Source: Gammaproteobacteria bacterium (GTDB lineage Bacteria > Pseudomonadota > Gammaproteobacteria > Burkholderiales > Burkholderiaceae_C). Taken from it: a DNA stretch of 64,000 nucleotides. The notes beneath the pieces are model-generated. The model did not search any database. It worked only from the letters and a program-made list of their open reading frames with translations, and was not told where the DNA came from. This document shows positions 1-9,100 of this stretch, piece by piece. A program made the translations under genes and the position numbers. Positions within the stretch are counted from its first letter, which is position 1; the number at the start of each line of letters is the position of its first letter. The stretch is from NCBI GenBank assembly GCA_025359085.1, contig JANYHL010000043.1, positions 1 through 64,000 of the forward strand, read 5' to 3'.

Positions 1-252
1 TTGCCGCAGGCATTTCGCCGTATGCTGCCGCCGCTGGGTAACAACGCGATCTCATTGTTGAAGGACTCGTCGCTGATCTCCGCGATTGGTCTGGCCGAAC
101 TGGCCTACGCGGCCCGCACGGTGGCCGGGGCCTATTCGCGCTATTGGGAGCCCTACCTCACCATTTCACTGATGTACTGGGTGCTGACGCTGGGCCTGGC
201 CTACGCGGTGAAGAACTTGGAGGCGCGCTATGGACGAGGTGATACGCGTTAA
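1..252 (+). CDS. Polar amino acid ABC transporter permease, C-terminal part
   Basis: This is the C-terminal 83 residues of an inner-membrane permease of the His/Glu/Gln ABC family; its start lies before the window. The segment [20 protein letters not shown] follows the pattern seen just after the EAA loop that contacts the ATPase. A further hydrophobic segment, [16 protein letters not shown], looks like the last membrane helix. The stop lies 23 bases inside the next gene, which encodes the matching ATPase, so the two are probably translationally coupled. The substrate cannot be told from this fragment. Confidence 0.85.
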   Translation: MPQAFRRMLPPLGNNAISLLKDSSLISAIGLAELAYAARTVAGAYSRYWEPYLTISLMYWVLTLGLAYAVKNLEARYGRGDTR

Positions 253-961
253 GGGCCTGACCAAGCAGTTTGGGACGCTGGCAGTGTTGCGCGGTATTGA
301 CTGCACCATCCAGGCCTCCGAGGTGGTGTGCGTGATCGGGCCGTCCGGGTCGGGCAAAAGCACCTTTCTCCGCTGCCTGAATGGTCTGGAAGACGCGTCC
401 GGCGGGCAGGTCTTGGTCGGCGGCGTTTCGGTGCACGACGCCAAGACCGATGTCGACGCCCTGCGTTCTGAAATCGGCATGGTGTTTCAGCGCTTCAATC
501 TTTTTCCGCACAAAACCGTGCTCGAAAACATCACGCTGGCCCCGACCAAGGTGCGCGGACTGAGTGCGGCCCAAGCCCACAGCCGCGCCCACGAATTGCT
601 GCTCAAGGTCGGCTTGCTTGACAAGATTGATGCTTACCCGAACCAGCTGTCCGGTGGGCAACAGCAGCGCGTGGCTATCGCCCGGGCCCTGGCCATGCAG
701 CCTCGCATCATGTTGTTTGACGAGCCCACGTCGGCGCTCGACCCCGAAATGGTCGGCGAAGTTTTGGCCGTCATGCAAACCCTGGCCGAGGAAGGCATGA
801 CCATGGTGGTGGTCACCCACGAGATGGGTTTTGCGCGTCAGGTCGCGGACCGGGTCCTGTTCCTCGACGAAGGACTGGTGGTCGAAGAGGGCACACCGGC
901 TGACCTCTTTGACCGGCCCCAGGAAGAGCGCACCCGCCGCTTCCTGAGCAAGGTGTTGTAG
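230..961 (+). CDS. glnQ: Polar amino acid ABC transporter ATP-binding protein (GlnQ/HisP type)
   Basis: Cytoplasmic ATPase of 243 residues that would drive amino acid uptake with the permease it overlaps. Visible motifs are Walker A GPSGSGKS (37-44), Q-loop Gln87, signature LSGGQQQR (140-147), Walker B MLFDEP (161-166) and the switch His197. The [12 protein letters not shown] stretch after the Q-loop is typical of the polar amino acid subgroup. The ATG is chosen because a strong GGAGG precedes it at about seven bases, inside the end of the permease gene. Family and length fit well; the amino acid carried is unknown, so the symbol is by family. Confidence 0.93.
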   Translation: MDEVIRVKGLTKQFGTLAVLRGIDCTIQASEVVCVIGPSGSGKSTFLRCLNGLEDASGGQVLVGGVSVHDAKTDVDALRSEIGMVFQRFNLFPHKTVLENITLAPTKVRGLSAAQAHSRAHELLLKVGLLDKIDAYPNQLSGGQQQRVAIARALAMQPRIMLFDEPTSALDPEMVGEVLAVMQTLAEEGMTMVVVTHEMGFARQVADRVLFLDEGLVVEEGTPADLFDRPQEERTRRFLSKVL

Positions 962-1128
962 CGCACAAGGGCGCGCCAGCAGACGCCCCCGCCGGCCGGG
1001 CCGGTATTGATCGGCTGGCTTGAATTAACCCCCACTGTGCTTGCCCATTGAGCCCGCAGTAAGATGCCGACCGCCGCACTGGCTACAACTTCCACCCTAT
1101 CGCATGGCCCCCTGCAAAGAGGTATCCC

Positions 1129-1710
1129 TTGAAACTTTATCCCCTGTTTTTCTCCTCCCTGCTGCTCCTGGCGCTGGGCGTCAACGGCTGCTCACCGCAG
1201 GATTCCAGCAAGACTGCAGCCGCCAGCAAGCGCGAGGTGTCCCTGCCCACGATCGCCGCCGAGGCCAAAGGCTTTGTTGTCGGCGCCTTGATGAGCAGCA
1301 ACACCGTCTATGTTTTTTTCGACACCCAGTGCCCGCACTGTGGTCACCTGTGGAACGCGTCCGTGCCGCTGCAGCGCAAAGTCAAGTTTGTCTGGATTCC
1401 GATCGGCATGATCAACGCCACCAGCAAGGCCCAGGGCGCCGCGCTGCTGACGGCCGCCAATCCGGCCGCCTTGATGAGCGAGCATGAAGCCTCGTTGCTG
1501 GCAGGCCAGGGCGGCATGGCGGCCAGCAGCAGCATCGCACCGGAAACCGCACAGTCGATCAAGAACAACACCCAGTTGTTGAACAGCTTTGGCGCCGAAT
1601 CGGTCCCGTTCATCGTCGCCAAAAACATGAAATCGGGGCAGACGGTGAGCCGCGAGGGCGCCATGAACACAATCGAACTGACCGAATTTTTGGGTCTGGA
1701 CACGCCCTGA
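1129..1710 (+). CDS. DsbG/DsbA-like thioredoxin-fold lipoprotein
   Basis: Protein of 193 residues with an N-terminal hydrophobic segment ending at Cys21, a plausible lipobox, so probably anchored in the periplasm. A thioredoxin-like active site CPHC (68-71) follows a beta strand, and the cis-proline loop SVPF (158-161) is present. Together these indicate a thiol-disulfide oxidoreductase or isomerase. It lacks the long N-terminal dimerisation domain of DsbC/DsbG and is closer in size to DsbA. Translation seems to begin at TTG with AGAGG seven bases upstream. No partner DsbB/DsbD is nearby, so the redox direction is uncertain. Confidence 0.82.
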   Translation: MKLYPLFFSSLLLLALGVNGCSPQDSSKTAAASKREVSLPTIAAEAKGFVVGALMSSNTVYVFFDTQCPHCGHLWNASVPLQRKVKFVWIPIGMINATSKAQGAALLTAANPAALMSEHEASLLAGQGGMAASSSIAPETAQSIKNNTQLLNSFGAESVPFIVAKNMKSGQTVSREGAMNTIELTEFLGLDTP

Positions 1711-1775
1711 GCCCGCCGCCAACCCCGGCCGGGCCACTTGGCCGACAATCGCGGGTTGACCCACCGTTTAATCCT

Positions 1776-2462
1776 ATGACCTGTACTACACCAGAAGCAC
1801 CTGCCCAAGCCGTACCGCCTATGCAAGCCAACGAGTCCGCTCGCAAGCCAGGGCGCGTTCAATCCGCCCAGCCCGTGCTGGAGCAGCTGTTTGCACTCTA
1901 TCCGCATCTGTTTGGCGCCGAGTTTCTGCCGCTCAAGCTCGGTATTTTTCAGGAGCTGCTGAGCCTTCACCCCGAGCAGTTCCAGCGCGACAGCCTGAAG
2001 CTGGCCCTGGGCCTGCACACACGCTCAACGCGCTACCTGCAAAGTGTTGCCGCCGGCAAACCGCGCCATGACCTGCAAGGCGCAGCCGGGGAGCCGGTCG
2101 CCCCGGAGCATGTGCATTTCGCCCTGCTGGAGTTGTTTCGCCGTCGGCAAGGTCGCAGCCAGGTTGATTTGCGGCCGAAATTGCGCGCCCAATTGCTCGC
2201 CGCTTTTGCCGCATCGGGCCTGCCACGCCAGGAGTACCAGGCCCGGGTGCTGACAAAAGACGTGAGCGCCAATACCTTGCTGGAGGAAACATTTGCCGAA
2301 CTGGATCAAAAGCTGGCCAAGCAAGAGGCCCTTCGCAGTGCCTTCAACAGCAGCGGCAAGACGCCCGCCGAGTTTGCCGACATGTACGGACTCGACCCGC
2401 ACGACGTGATCTTGATGCTGGCGCAGGATCGCAGCCTGTCGATGCCTGCCGTCAACCCCTAG
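1776..2462 (+). CDS. proQ: ProQ/FinO-family RNA-binding protein
   Basis: Protein of 228 residues with a ProQ/FinO domain at about 31-150. The stretch LFALYPHLFGAEFLPLKLGI matches the family's first helices, and TRSTRYLQSVAAGKPRHDLQ matches the RNA-binding helix and loop. Such proteins bind structured small RNAs and mRNA 3' ends in the cytoplasm. The N-terminal 30 residues are low in order, and the C-terminal tail (about 150-228) is charged and poorly conserved. It is a single gene between the DsbG-like gene and marC. The symbol is by family; a small RNA partner cannot be read from the sequence. Confidence 0.85.
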   Translation: MTCTTPEAPAQAVPPMQANESARKPGRVQSAQPVLEQLFALYPHLFGAEFLPLKLGIFQELLSLHPEQFQRDSLKLALGLHTRSTRYLQSVAAGKPRHDLQGAAGEPVAPEHVHFALLELFRRRQGRSQVDLRPKLRAQLLAAFAASGLPRQEYQARVLTKDVSANTLLEETFAELDQKLAKQEALRSAFNSSGKTPAEFADMYGLDPHDVILMLAQDRSLSMPAVNP

Positions 2463-2465
2463 AAA

Positions 2466-2480
2466 CCGGATTTTCTCCGG
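2466..2480 (+). terminator. Possible weak terminator after proQ
   Basis: A CCGGA stem with its complement TCCGG around a TTTTC loop sits just past the proQ stop and is followed by a pyrimidine-rich stretch. The stem is only five pairs, so readthrough into marC is quite possible. Confidence 0.3.
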
Positions 2481-2520
2481 CTTGGACTTCTCTTTCATCC
2501 AAAAATAACAAGAAAATTGT

Positions 2521-3141
2521 ATGGATTTCAAACCCCTCGTCACGCTGCTGGCCATCGTCAACCCCTTGGCGATCGTGCCGTTTTTCATTCATTACACCCT
2601 TGATTTCACGCCCGAGCAACGGCGGCGCACCATCTGGATTGCGTCGTTCAGCACATTTGTTGTGATTGCCATCAGCGCCCTGATGGGCCTGCACATTCTG
2701 GATTTCTTTGGTATCTCGCTGGCCAGTTTTCAGGTCGGCGGTGGCTTGTTGTTGATGACCTCGGCGCTGGCCATGCTCAATGCCCAGCCGGCCGAGGCCA
2801 AATCGAACGCAGAAGAAATGAACGCCGCTTCCGCCCGCGCCAGCATTGCGGTGGTGCCACTCACCATTCCCTTGCTGGCTGGTCCCGCCACCATGTCAAC
2901 CGTGGTGATTTACGCCGAGAAAGCCAAGACTTTCTGGCAATTGAGCACCCTGGTGGGTTACGGCTTGGTCATCGCACTGGCCACCGCCCTGTGCTTTTCA
3001 ATGGCGCAGCCGATTGCACGCGGCCTGGGCAAGACCGGCATCAACGTCATGACACGCTTGATGGGGCTGATCCTGGCGGCGTTGGCGGTCGAGGTCATGT
3101 CGGACGGTCTGGTCAAGCTGTTTCCGGTTCTGGGACGGTAG
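2521..3141 (+). CDS. MarC family integral membrane protein
   Basis: Protein of 206 residues with about six predicted membrane helices, beginning with FKPLVTLLAIVNPLAIVPFF, the characteristic opening of the MarC/UPF0056 family. The conserved PLTIPLLAGPATMSTVV segment in the middle is also present. The family's transport role is not established; the old link with multiple antibiotic resistance is not supported for most members. The last 29 bases overlap the end of uvrA on the opposite strand, so the two stops interlock and no terminator fits between them. Confidence 0.9.
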   Translation: MDFKPLVTLLAIVNPLAIVPFFIHYTLDFTPEQRRRTIWIASFSTFVVIAISALMGLHILDFFGISLASFQVGGGLLLMTSALAMLNAQPAEAKSNAEEMNAASARASIAVVPLTIPLLAGPATMSTVVIYAEKAKTFWQLSTLVGYGLVIALATALCFSMAQPIARGLGKTGINVMTRLMGLILAALAVEVMSDGLVKLFPVLGR

Positions 3142-6100
3142 CCAAAGACCGGCCCAGCACCGCCGCCAGCGCCACGCCGGTGGGCGTGCCCAGCGCCACC
3201 ACCCCTTCGGGCGTCGTCGCCGCCACCACGCGACCCCCGGCGTTGCCGCCATCAGGCCCCAAGTCAATCACCCAATCGGCTTCGGCAATCACATCCAGGT
3301 CATGCTCGATCACCACCACGCTGTGGCCGCCATCCACCAGACGGTGCAGCACTTTGATGAGTTTTTCCACGTCCGCCATGTGCAGGCCCACGGTCGGCTC
3401 GTCCAGCACATACAGGGTGTGCGGCGCCTTTTGACCGCGCCGCGTGATGTCGTCGCGCACCTTGCTCAACTCCGTCACGAGTTTGAGGCGTTGCGCCTCG
3501 CCGCCACTGAGCGTGGGCGAGGGTTGGCCCAAGGTCAGGTAACCGAGGCCCACGTCTTTGAGCAGTTGCAGCGGGTGGCTGATGTTGGGCATGGCAGCAA
3601 AAAACTGCACCGCCTCGTCCACTTCCATCTGCAGCACGTCGCCGATGTTTTTGCCGCGCCAGGTGACGGCCAGCGTCTCGGGGTTGAAGCGCGCGCCCTT
3701 GCAGGTTTCACACAGCACCTTCACGTCCGGCAGAAAACTCATGGCGATGGTGCGGATGCCCTGCCCTTCGCAACCGGCACAGCGGCCCTCACCAGTATTG
3801 AAACTGAAGCGATTCGCCGCGTAGCCGCGTGCCTTCGCTTCGAGCGTGTCGGCAAACAGCTTGCGGATGATGTCCCAGAAACCGATGTAGGTGGCCGGAC
3901 ACGAACGCGGCGTTTTGCCGATGGGGGTTTGATCTACTTCGAGCACACGGTCCACAGTCTCGAAACCGGTGACGGATTCGCAGCCCGTCCACGGTATTTG
4001 TTCGCCAGCGGCCAGCGCATCGCGACCGGCTTTGGTGCTGCGCTTTTGCACGGCGGTGTGGACGTTGGCGAGCAAGACGTCGCGGGCCAAGGTTGATTTG
4101 CCGGAGCCAGAGACACCGGTGATGGCGACCAGGCGGCTCAAGGGAACATCGGCGGTGACGTGTTGCAGGTTGTGCAGGGAGGCGCCGTTGACTGAAAGCC
4201 ATTTGTAAGTTGCGCCCGCAGCGAAAGTCAAAGGGGCGGGCTCCTCAGACGCAAGCTCAACATCGTCACCCGCCCCCTTGACTCCCGCTGCTACGACCGT
4301 AGACTTAGCTCGCTTGCCTTTCAAGACCTTCGCACTCAACAGTCCCGCGGCTGGAGCCGGTTCGCCGGGCAACGATGTTGAGCTAGTCGCTGAGGCGCCC
4401 GGCGAACCGGCTTCGGCTGCAGCGTAAGCCAACACAGGCCGACGCAGCTTCAACGGATGCTTCATCGCATGCAACAAATAGCGCCCCGTTTGTGACTCGG
4501 CAGCCCCCTGAATGTCCGCCACCGACCCCTCGGCCACCAGCTGCCCACCGCGTTTACCGGCGCTCGGCCCAATGTCGATGATGTGATCGGCGTAGCGGAT
4601 GGTGCCTTCGTCGTGCTCCACCACCACCAGCGTGTTGCCCTGGTCGCTCAAGGACTGCAGCGCACCCAGCAGGATCTGGTTGTCGCGCGGGTGCAGGCCA
4701 ATGGTGGGCTCGTCCAGCACATAGCAAACGCCCTGCAGGTTGCTGCCCAGTTGCGCAGCCAGACGGATGCGCTGCGCCTCGCCACCACTGAGCGTGGGCG
4801 CGCCCCGGTCCAGCGTGAGGTAACCCAAACCCACCTGTTCCAGAAACTCAAGTCGGCCTTTGATCTCGGGCACCAGGTCACGCGCAATGTCCGTTTCGCG
4901 TCGGCTCATGCGGCCCGGGGCCTGCAGCGTTTCAACCCACTGGCGCAGGTCAGTGACGCTCAGCCGCGCCAGTTCGGTGATGGCGACACCCCCAATCGCC
5001 GGCCCAAATTTCACCGCCCGCGCCGTGGCATTGAGGCGCGTGCCCTGGCAACTCGGACACGCCGCATCCACCAGGTCCTCCACCTCGGGTTCGGCAAAGG
5101 TCTGCTCGCGCCCTTTGTTGTCATCGTCTTTCACTGAATCATCGAACACCTTGCGCTGCTCTTTGGTCAGGCGCACGCCGGTGCCGACGCAATCCGGGCA
5201 CCAGCCGTGCTTGCTGTTGTAGGAGAACAGGCGCGGGTCCAGTTCGGCGTAACTGGTGCTGCAGACCGGGCAGGCGCGCAGGGTGGAAAAAGCCTGCAGC
5301 GTGCCAATCTGCGCGGTCGGCGTGCCCGCCAGCATGGCGGCCCGCAAGCCCCCCAGATTGCTCAACACATGCACCACGCCTTTGCCCTGCATCAGCGCTG
5401 TAGCCAGCGCCGCGCGCAGTTGTGCCTCGTTCTCCGGCAACACGTCCAGGCTCAGCACCGGCAGCTCGATCGTGTGCTCCTTGAAGCGGTCAATGCGCGG
5501 GAACGCCGTGGTCGGCAAAAAGTTGCCGTCCACCCGCAGGTGCGTGAAGCCGCGCGGCCGCGCCCAATCCGCCAGCTCGGTGTAGACACCCTTGCGGTTC
5601 ATCACCAGGGGCGCCAGCAGGCCGATGTGCTGGCCACGAAAGTTCTTCAGCAATTGCGCAGCAATGCTGTCGGGCGTCTGCGGCGCCACCTTTGTTCCGT
5701 CATGGATGCAGTGCTGCGTGCCGAGCTTGACAAACAGCAGGCGCAAGAAATGCCAGACCTCGGTGGTGGTGCCGACGGTCGATTTGCGCCCGCCGCGAGA
5801 CAGCCGCTGCTCGATCGCCACCGTCGGCGGAATGCCATACACCGCATCCACTTCCGGCCGACCCGCCGGTTGCACGATGCTGCGGGCGTACGCATTGAGC
5901 GACTCCAGATAACGACGCTGGCCTTCATTGAACAAAATATCAAACGCCAACGTCGATTTACCCGAACCAGAAACGCCCGTCACCACCGTGAACTTGCCAC
6001 GCGGAATATTGACACTAAGCGACTTGAGGTTGTGCTCGCGCGCATTGATGATCTGGATGGAATCTGCAGGCACAACGCCACCCGCGGCGGACGGGGTTGC

Positions 6101-9100
6101 GCCGGGCAACGATGTTGAGCGTGCGTCTGAGGCGCCCGGCGTGACCTCGTCCACCGTAGCGCGCACCAAATATGTCGCACTGACTTCATTGACCCCATGC
6201 ACGCCCCCCATCGCCGCCGCGTAGTCGCGCAAAGCCTTCCCCGTATGCGAAGTCGGATGCTGCCGAACATCGTCCGGCGTGCCGAAAGCGACCACTTCGC
6301 CCCCCGCTTCGCCGCCTTCGGGCCCGAGGTCAATCAGCCAGTCACTGGCCCGGATCACATCCAGGTTGTGCTCGATCACGATCAAGGAATGCCCAACATC
6401 CAACAGCTTGCGCAAGGCGCGCATCAGCTTGGCAATATCGTCGAAATGCAGGCCGGTGGTGGGCTCATCGAACATGAACAAGGTGCCGCGTTTGGCGACG
6501 GCCTGGCGGCTGGCGGTGCTGCTTTTCGCAGCTTCGGCCAGGAAGCCAGCCAGCTTCAGGCGCTGCGCTTCGCCCCCGCTGAGCGTGGGCACCGGCTGGC
6601 CCAGTTTCACGTACTCCAGGCCCACATCCAATATGGGCTGCAGCGCACGGATGACGTCGCGGTCATGTGCAAAAAGAATAGCAGCTTCGCTGACGGTGAG
6701 GTTCAGCACGTCGGCCACGTTGAGGTGTCTGACGGTTGTGCTACCGTCCGCGCTCACCGGCCGCTCAATCGTGATCTCCAGAATTTCAGGCCGATAGCGT
6801 TTGCCATCACAGTCCGGGCAACGCAGATACACGTCGCTCAAGAACTGCATCTCCACATGCTCAAAGCCGGAACCACCGCAGGTGGGGCAGCGGCCGTCGC
6901 CATTGTTGAAGCTGAATTTGGTCGCGGTATAGCCGCGCTGGCGGGACAAGGGCGCATTGGCAAAAATCTCGCGCAGGGTATCCCAGGCGCCGACATAACT
7001 GACCGGGTTGGAGCGTGCCGTTTTACCGATCGGCGACTGGTCCACAAACACCACATCACTGAGCTGCTCCGCGCCCAGCAGGCGCTCAAAAACGCCCGGC
7101 GCCTCGGACGACTTGCCAAAGTGACGTTTAAGCGCCGGCGCCAGAATGTCCTGGATCAGGGTCGATTTGCCGGAGCCGCTGACACCGGTGACGCATACCA
7201 GACGCTGCAGCGGAAACTCGACGCTGACGTTCTTCAGGTTGTGCTCACGCGCGCCTTCCAGGATCAGACGCGGCGTGTTGGCCGCCACCAGCCGCTGCAA
7301 GCCCAGGCCGACCTGCTTGCGCCCGCCCAGGTAGGCGCCAGTCAGGGTGTCGGCGTGGCGCAAGTCTGCCGTGGAGCCGTCAAACACAATTTGTCCGCCG
7401 CGCTCGCCCGGGCCCGGGCCCATGTCTATCATGCGATCGGCCGCCAGCATCACCGCCGGGTCGTGCTCCACCACCACCAGCGTGTTGCCGGCGTCGCGCA
7501 GGCGCTGCATGGCCACAATGATGCGGTGCATGTCGCGCGGATGCAGGCCGATGCTGGGCTCGTCGAGCACAAACAGCGTGTTCACCAGCGAGGTGCCCAG
7601 AGCGGTGGTGAGGTTGATGCGCTGCACCTCGCCACCGCTGAGGGTGCGGCTTTGACGGTCGAGCGTCAGGTAGCCGATGCCGACCTCGCACAGGTATTTC
7701 AGGCGGGTGGTGATTTCGTCCAGCAAGAGCTTGAGCGTCTTGAGATCAACCTCAGAAGTAGGCATGACCGGGACGGCCCCGGCTTGGCTTGGGGTATTGG
7801 GGGGTGACGATGTTGAGCTTGCGTCTGAGGAGCCCCCCGATACCCCAAGCCGAGCCTGCAGCGCATCAAAAAAGCGCCGCAACTTATCAAGCGGCAAAAG
7901 CATCAAATCATGCAGACACAACCCCGGCAGCGCCTCCAGCTGGGCACGCGACCATTTGACGCCGGTGGGCATAAAACGCTGCGGCGGCGCCAGCACCGCG
8001 TCAGCATCGGCCTGTGAGCCGATGCGCCACAGCAGGCTCTCGGTCTTCAACCGTGCACCGCCGCAATCCGGACACGGCGTGTAGCTGCGGTACTTGGACA
8101 GCAGCACCCGGATGTGCATTTTGTAGGACTTGGTTTCCAGGTACTCAAAGAAACGCTTGATGCCAAACCAATGCTGGTTCCACTTGCCGTTCCAGTGGGG
8201 CGAACCATGAATCACCCAATATTGCTGCTCGGGCGTGAGCTTGCACCAGGGGGTGTCGCGCGGAATGCCCGCCGCCTCGGCATGGCGCATCAAATCGTCC
8301 TGCGCCTCTTGCCAGGCGGGAGTCTGCATCGGCTTGACGGCACCGGCACGCAGGGTCAGCTTGTCATTGGGGATCACCAAGCCGTAATCGACCCCGATGA
8401 CCCGGCCAAAACCGCGGCAGGTGTCACAGGCGCCGACCGCGGAATTGAAAGAAAACATCGACGCGATCGGGTCGGTATAGCGCAAGTTGCTCTCGGGACA
8501 ATGCAGGCCGGTGGAAAACTGCCATATCTCGGGGACCGAGTTTGCTATTGAATCAGGAGCTTCTTGCGCTTGTTCTACGGGGGCTAGAGCCTCATTTGAT
8601 ACATAAACATTGATCCGGCCGCTGCCGTGCTTGAGCGCCACCTCAATCGCCTCCAGCACGCGCGCGCGCTCAGCGCTGCGCAGCCGGAAGCGGTCCGCCA
8701 CCACGTCCAGCACCTTGCGCTTTGATAGCGGGGCGGCGGCGCTGGGGTCAGCGTCCAAACCGCTGCTGCTCTTTTTGCTGACGCGTTGGCTGCGCCCCGA
8801 AGGGGGAGCCGACCCCACCTCCACTTCGCGCTCAGCCTGCACTTTGGTAAAGCCGCTGACCGACAGCCATTGCGCCACTTCTTCCGGTGTGGCACTGGCC
8901 GGCAACTCCACTGGAAACGTCACCGCCAGACGTGGATCAGCCGGGCCGGATCGCTCCCATAACTGCGCGTAAATCGACTCCGGCGAGTCATGTCGCACCG
9001 CTTGCGCCGTGTTGCGATCAAACAATAACCCAGCGCGCGCAAACAACAGCTTCAAATGGTCATTGAGCTCGGTCATGGTCCCCACCGTCGAACGGCTGGA

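Noticed and set aside
1041-1487. A plus-strand frame overlapping the DsbG-like gene
   Set aside because: The DsbG-like frame has a signal sequence and CPHC motif; this alternative is Arg/Gln-rich with no domain.
6197-7807. A 536-codon open frame on the plus strand opposite uvrA
   Set aside because: It mirrors the high-GC codon pattern of uvrA, has His/Gln/Arg-rich antisense composition and no domain.
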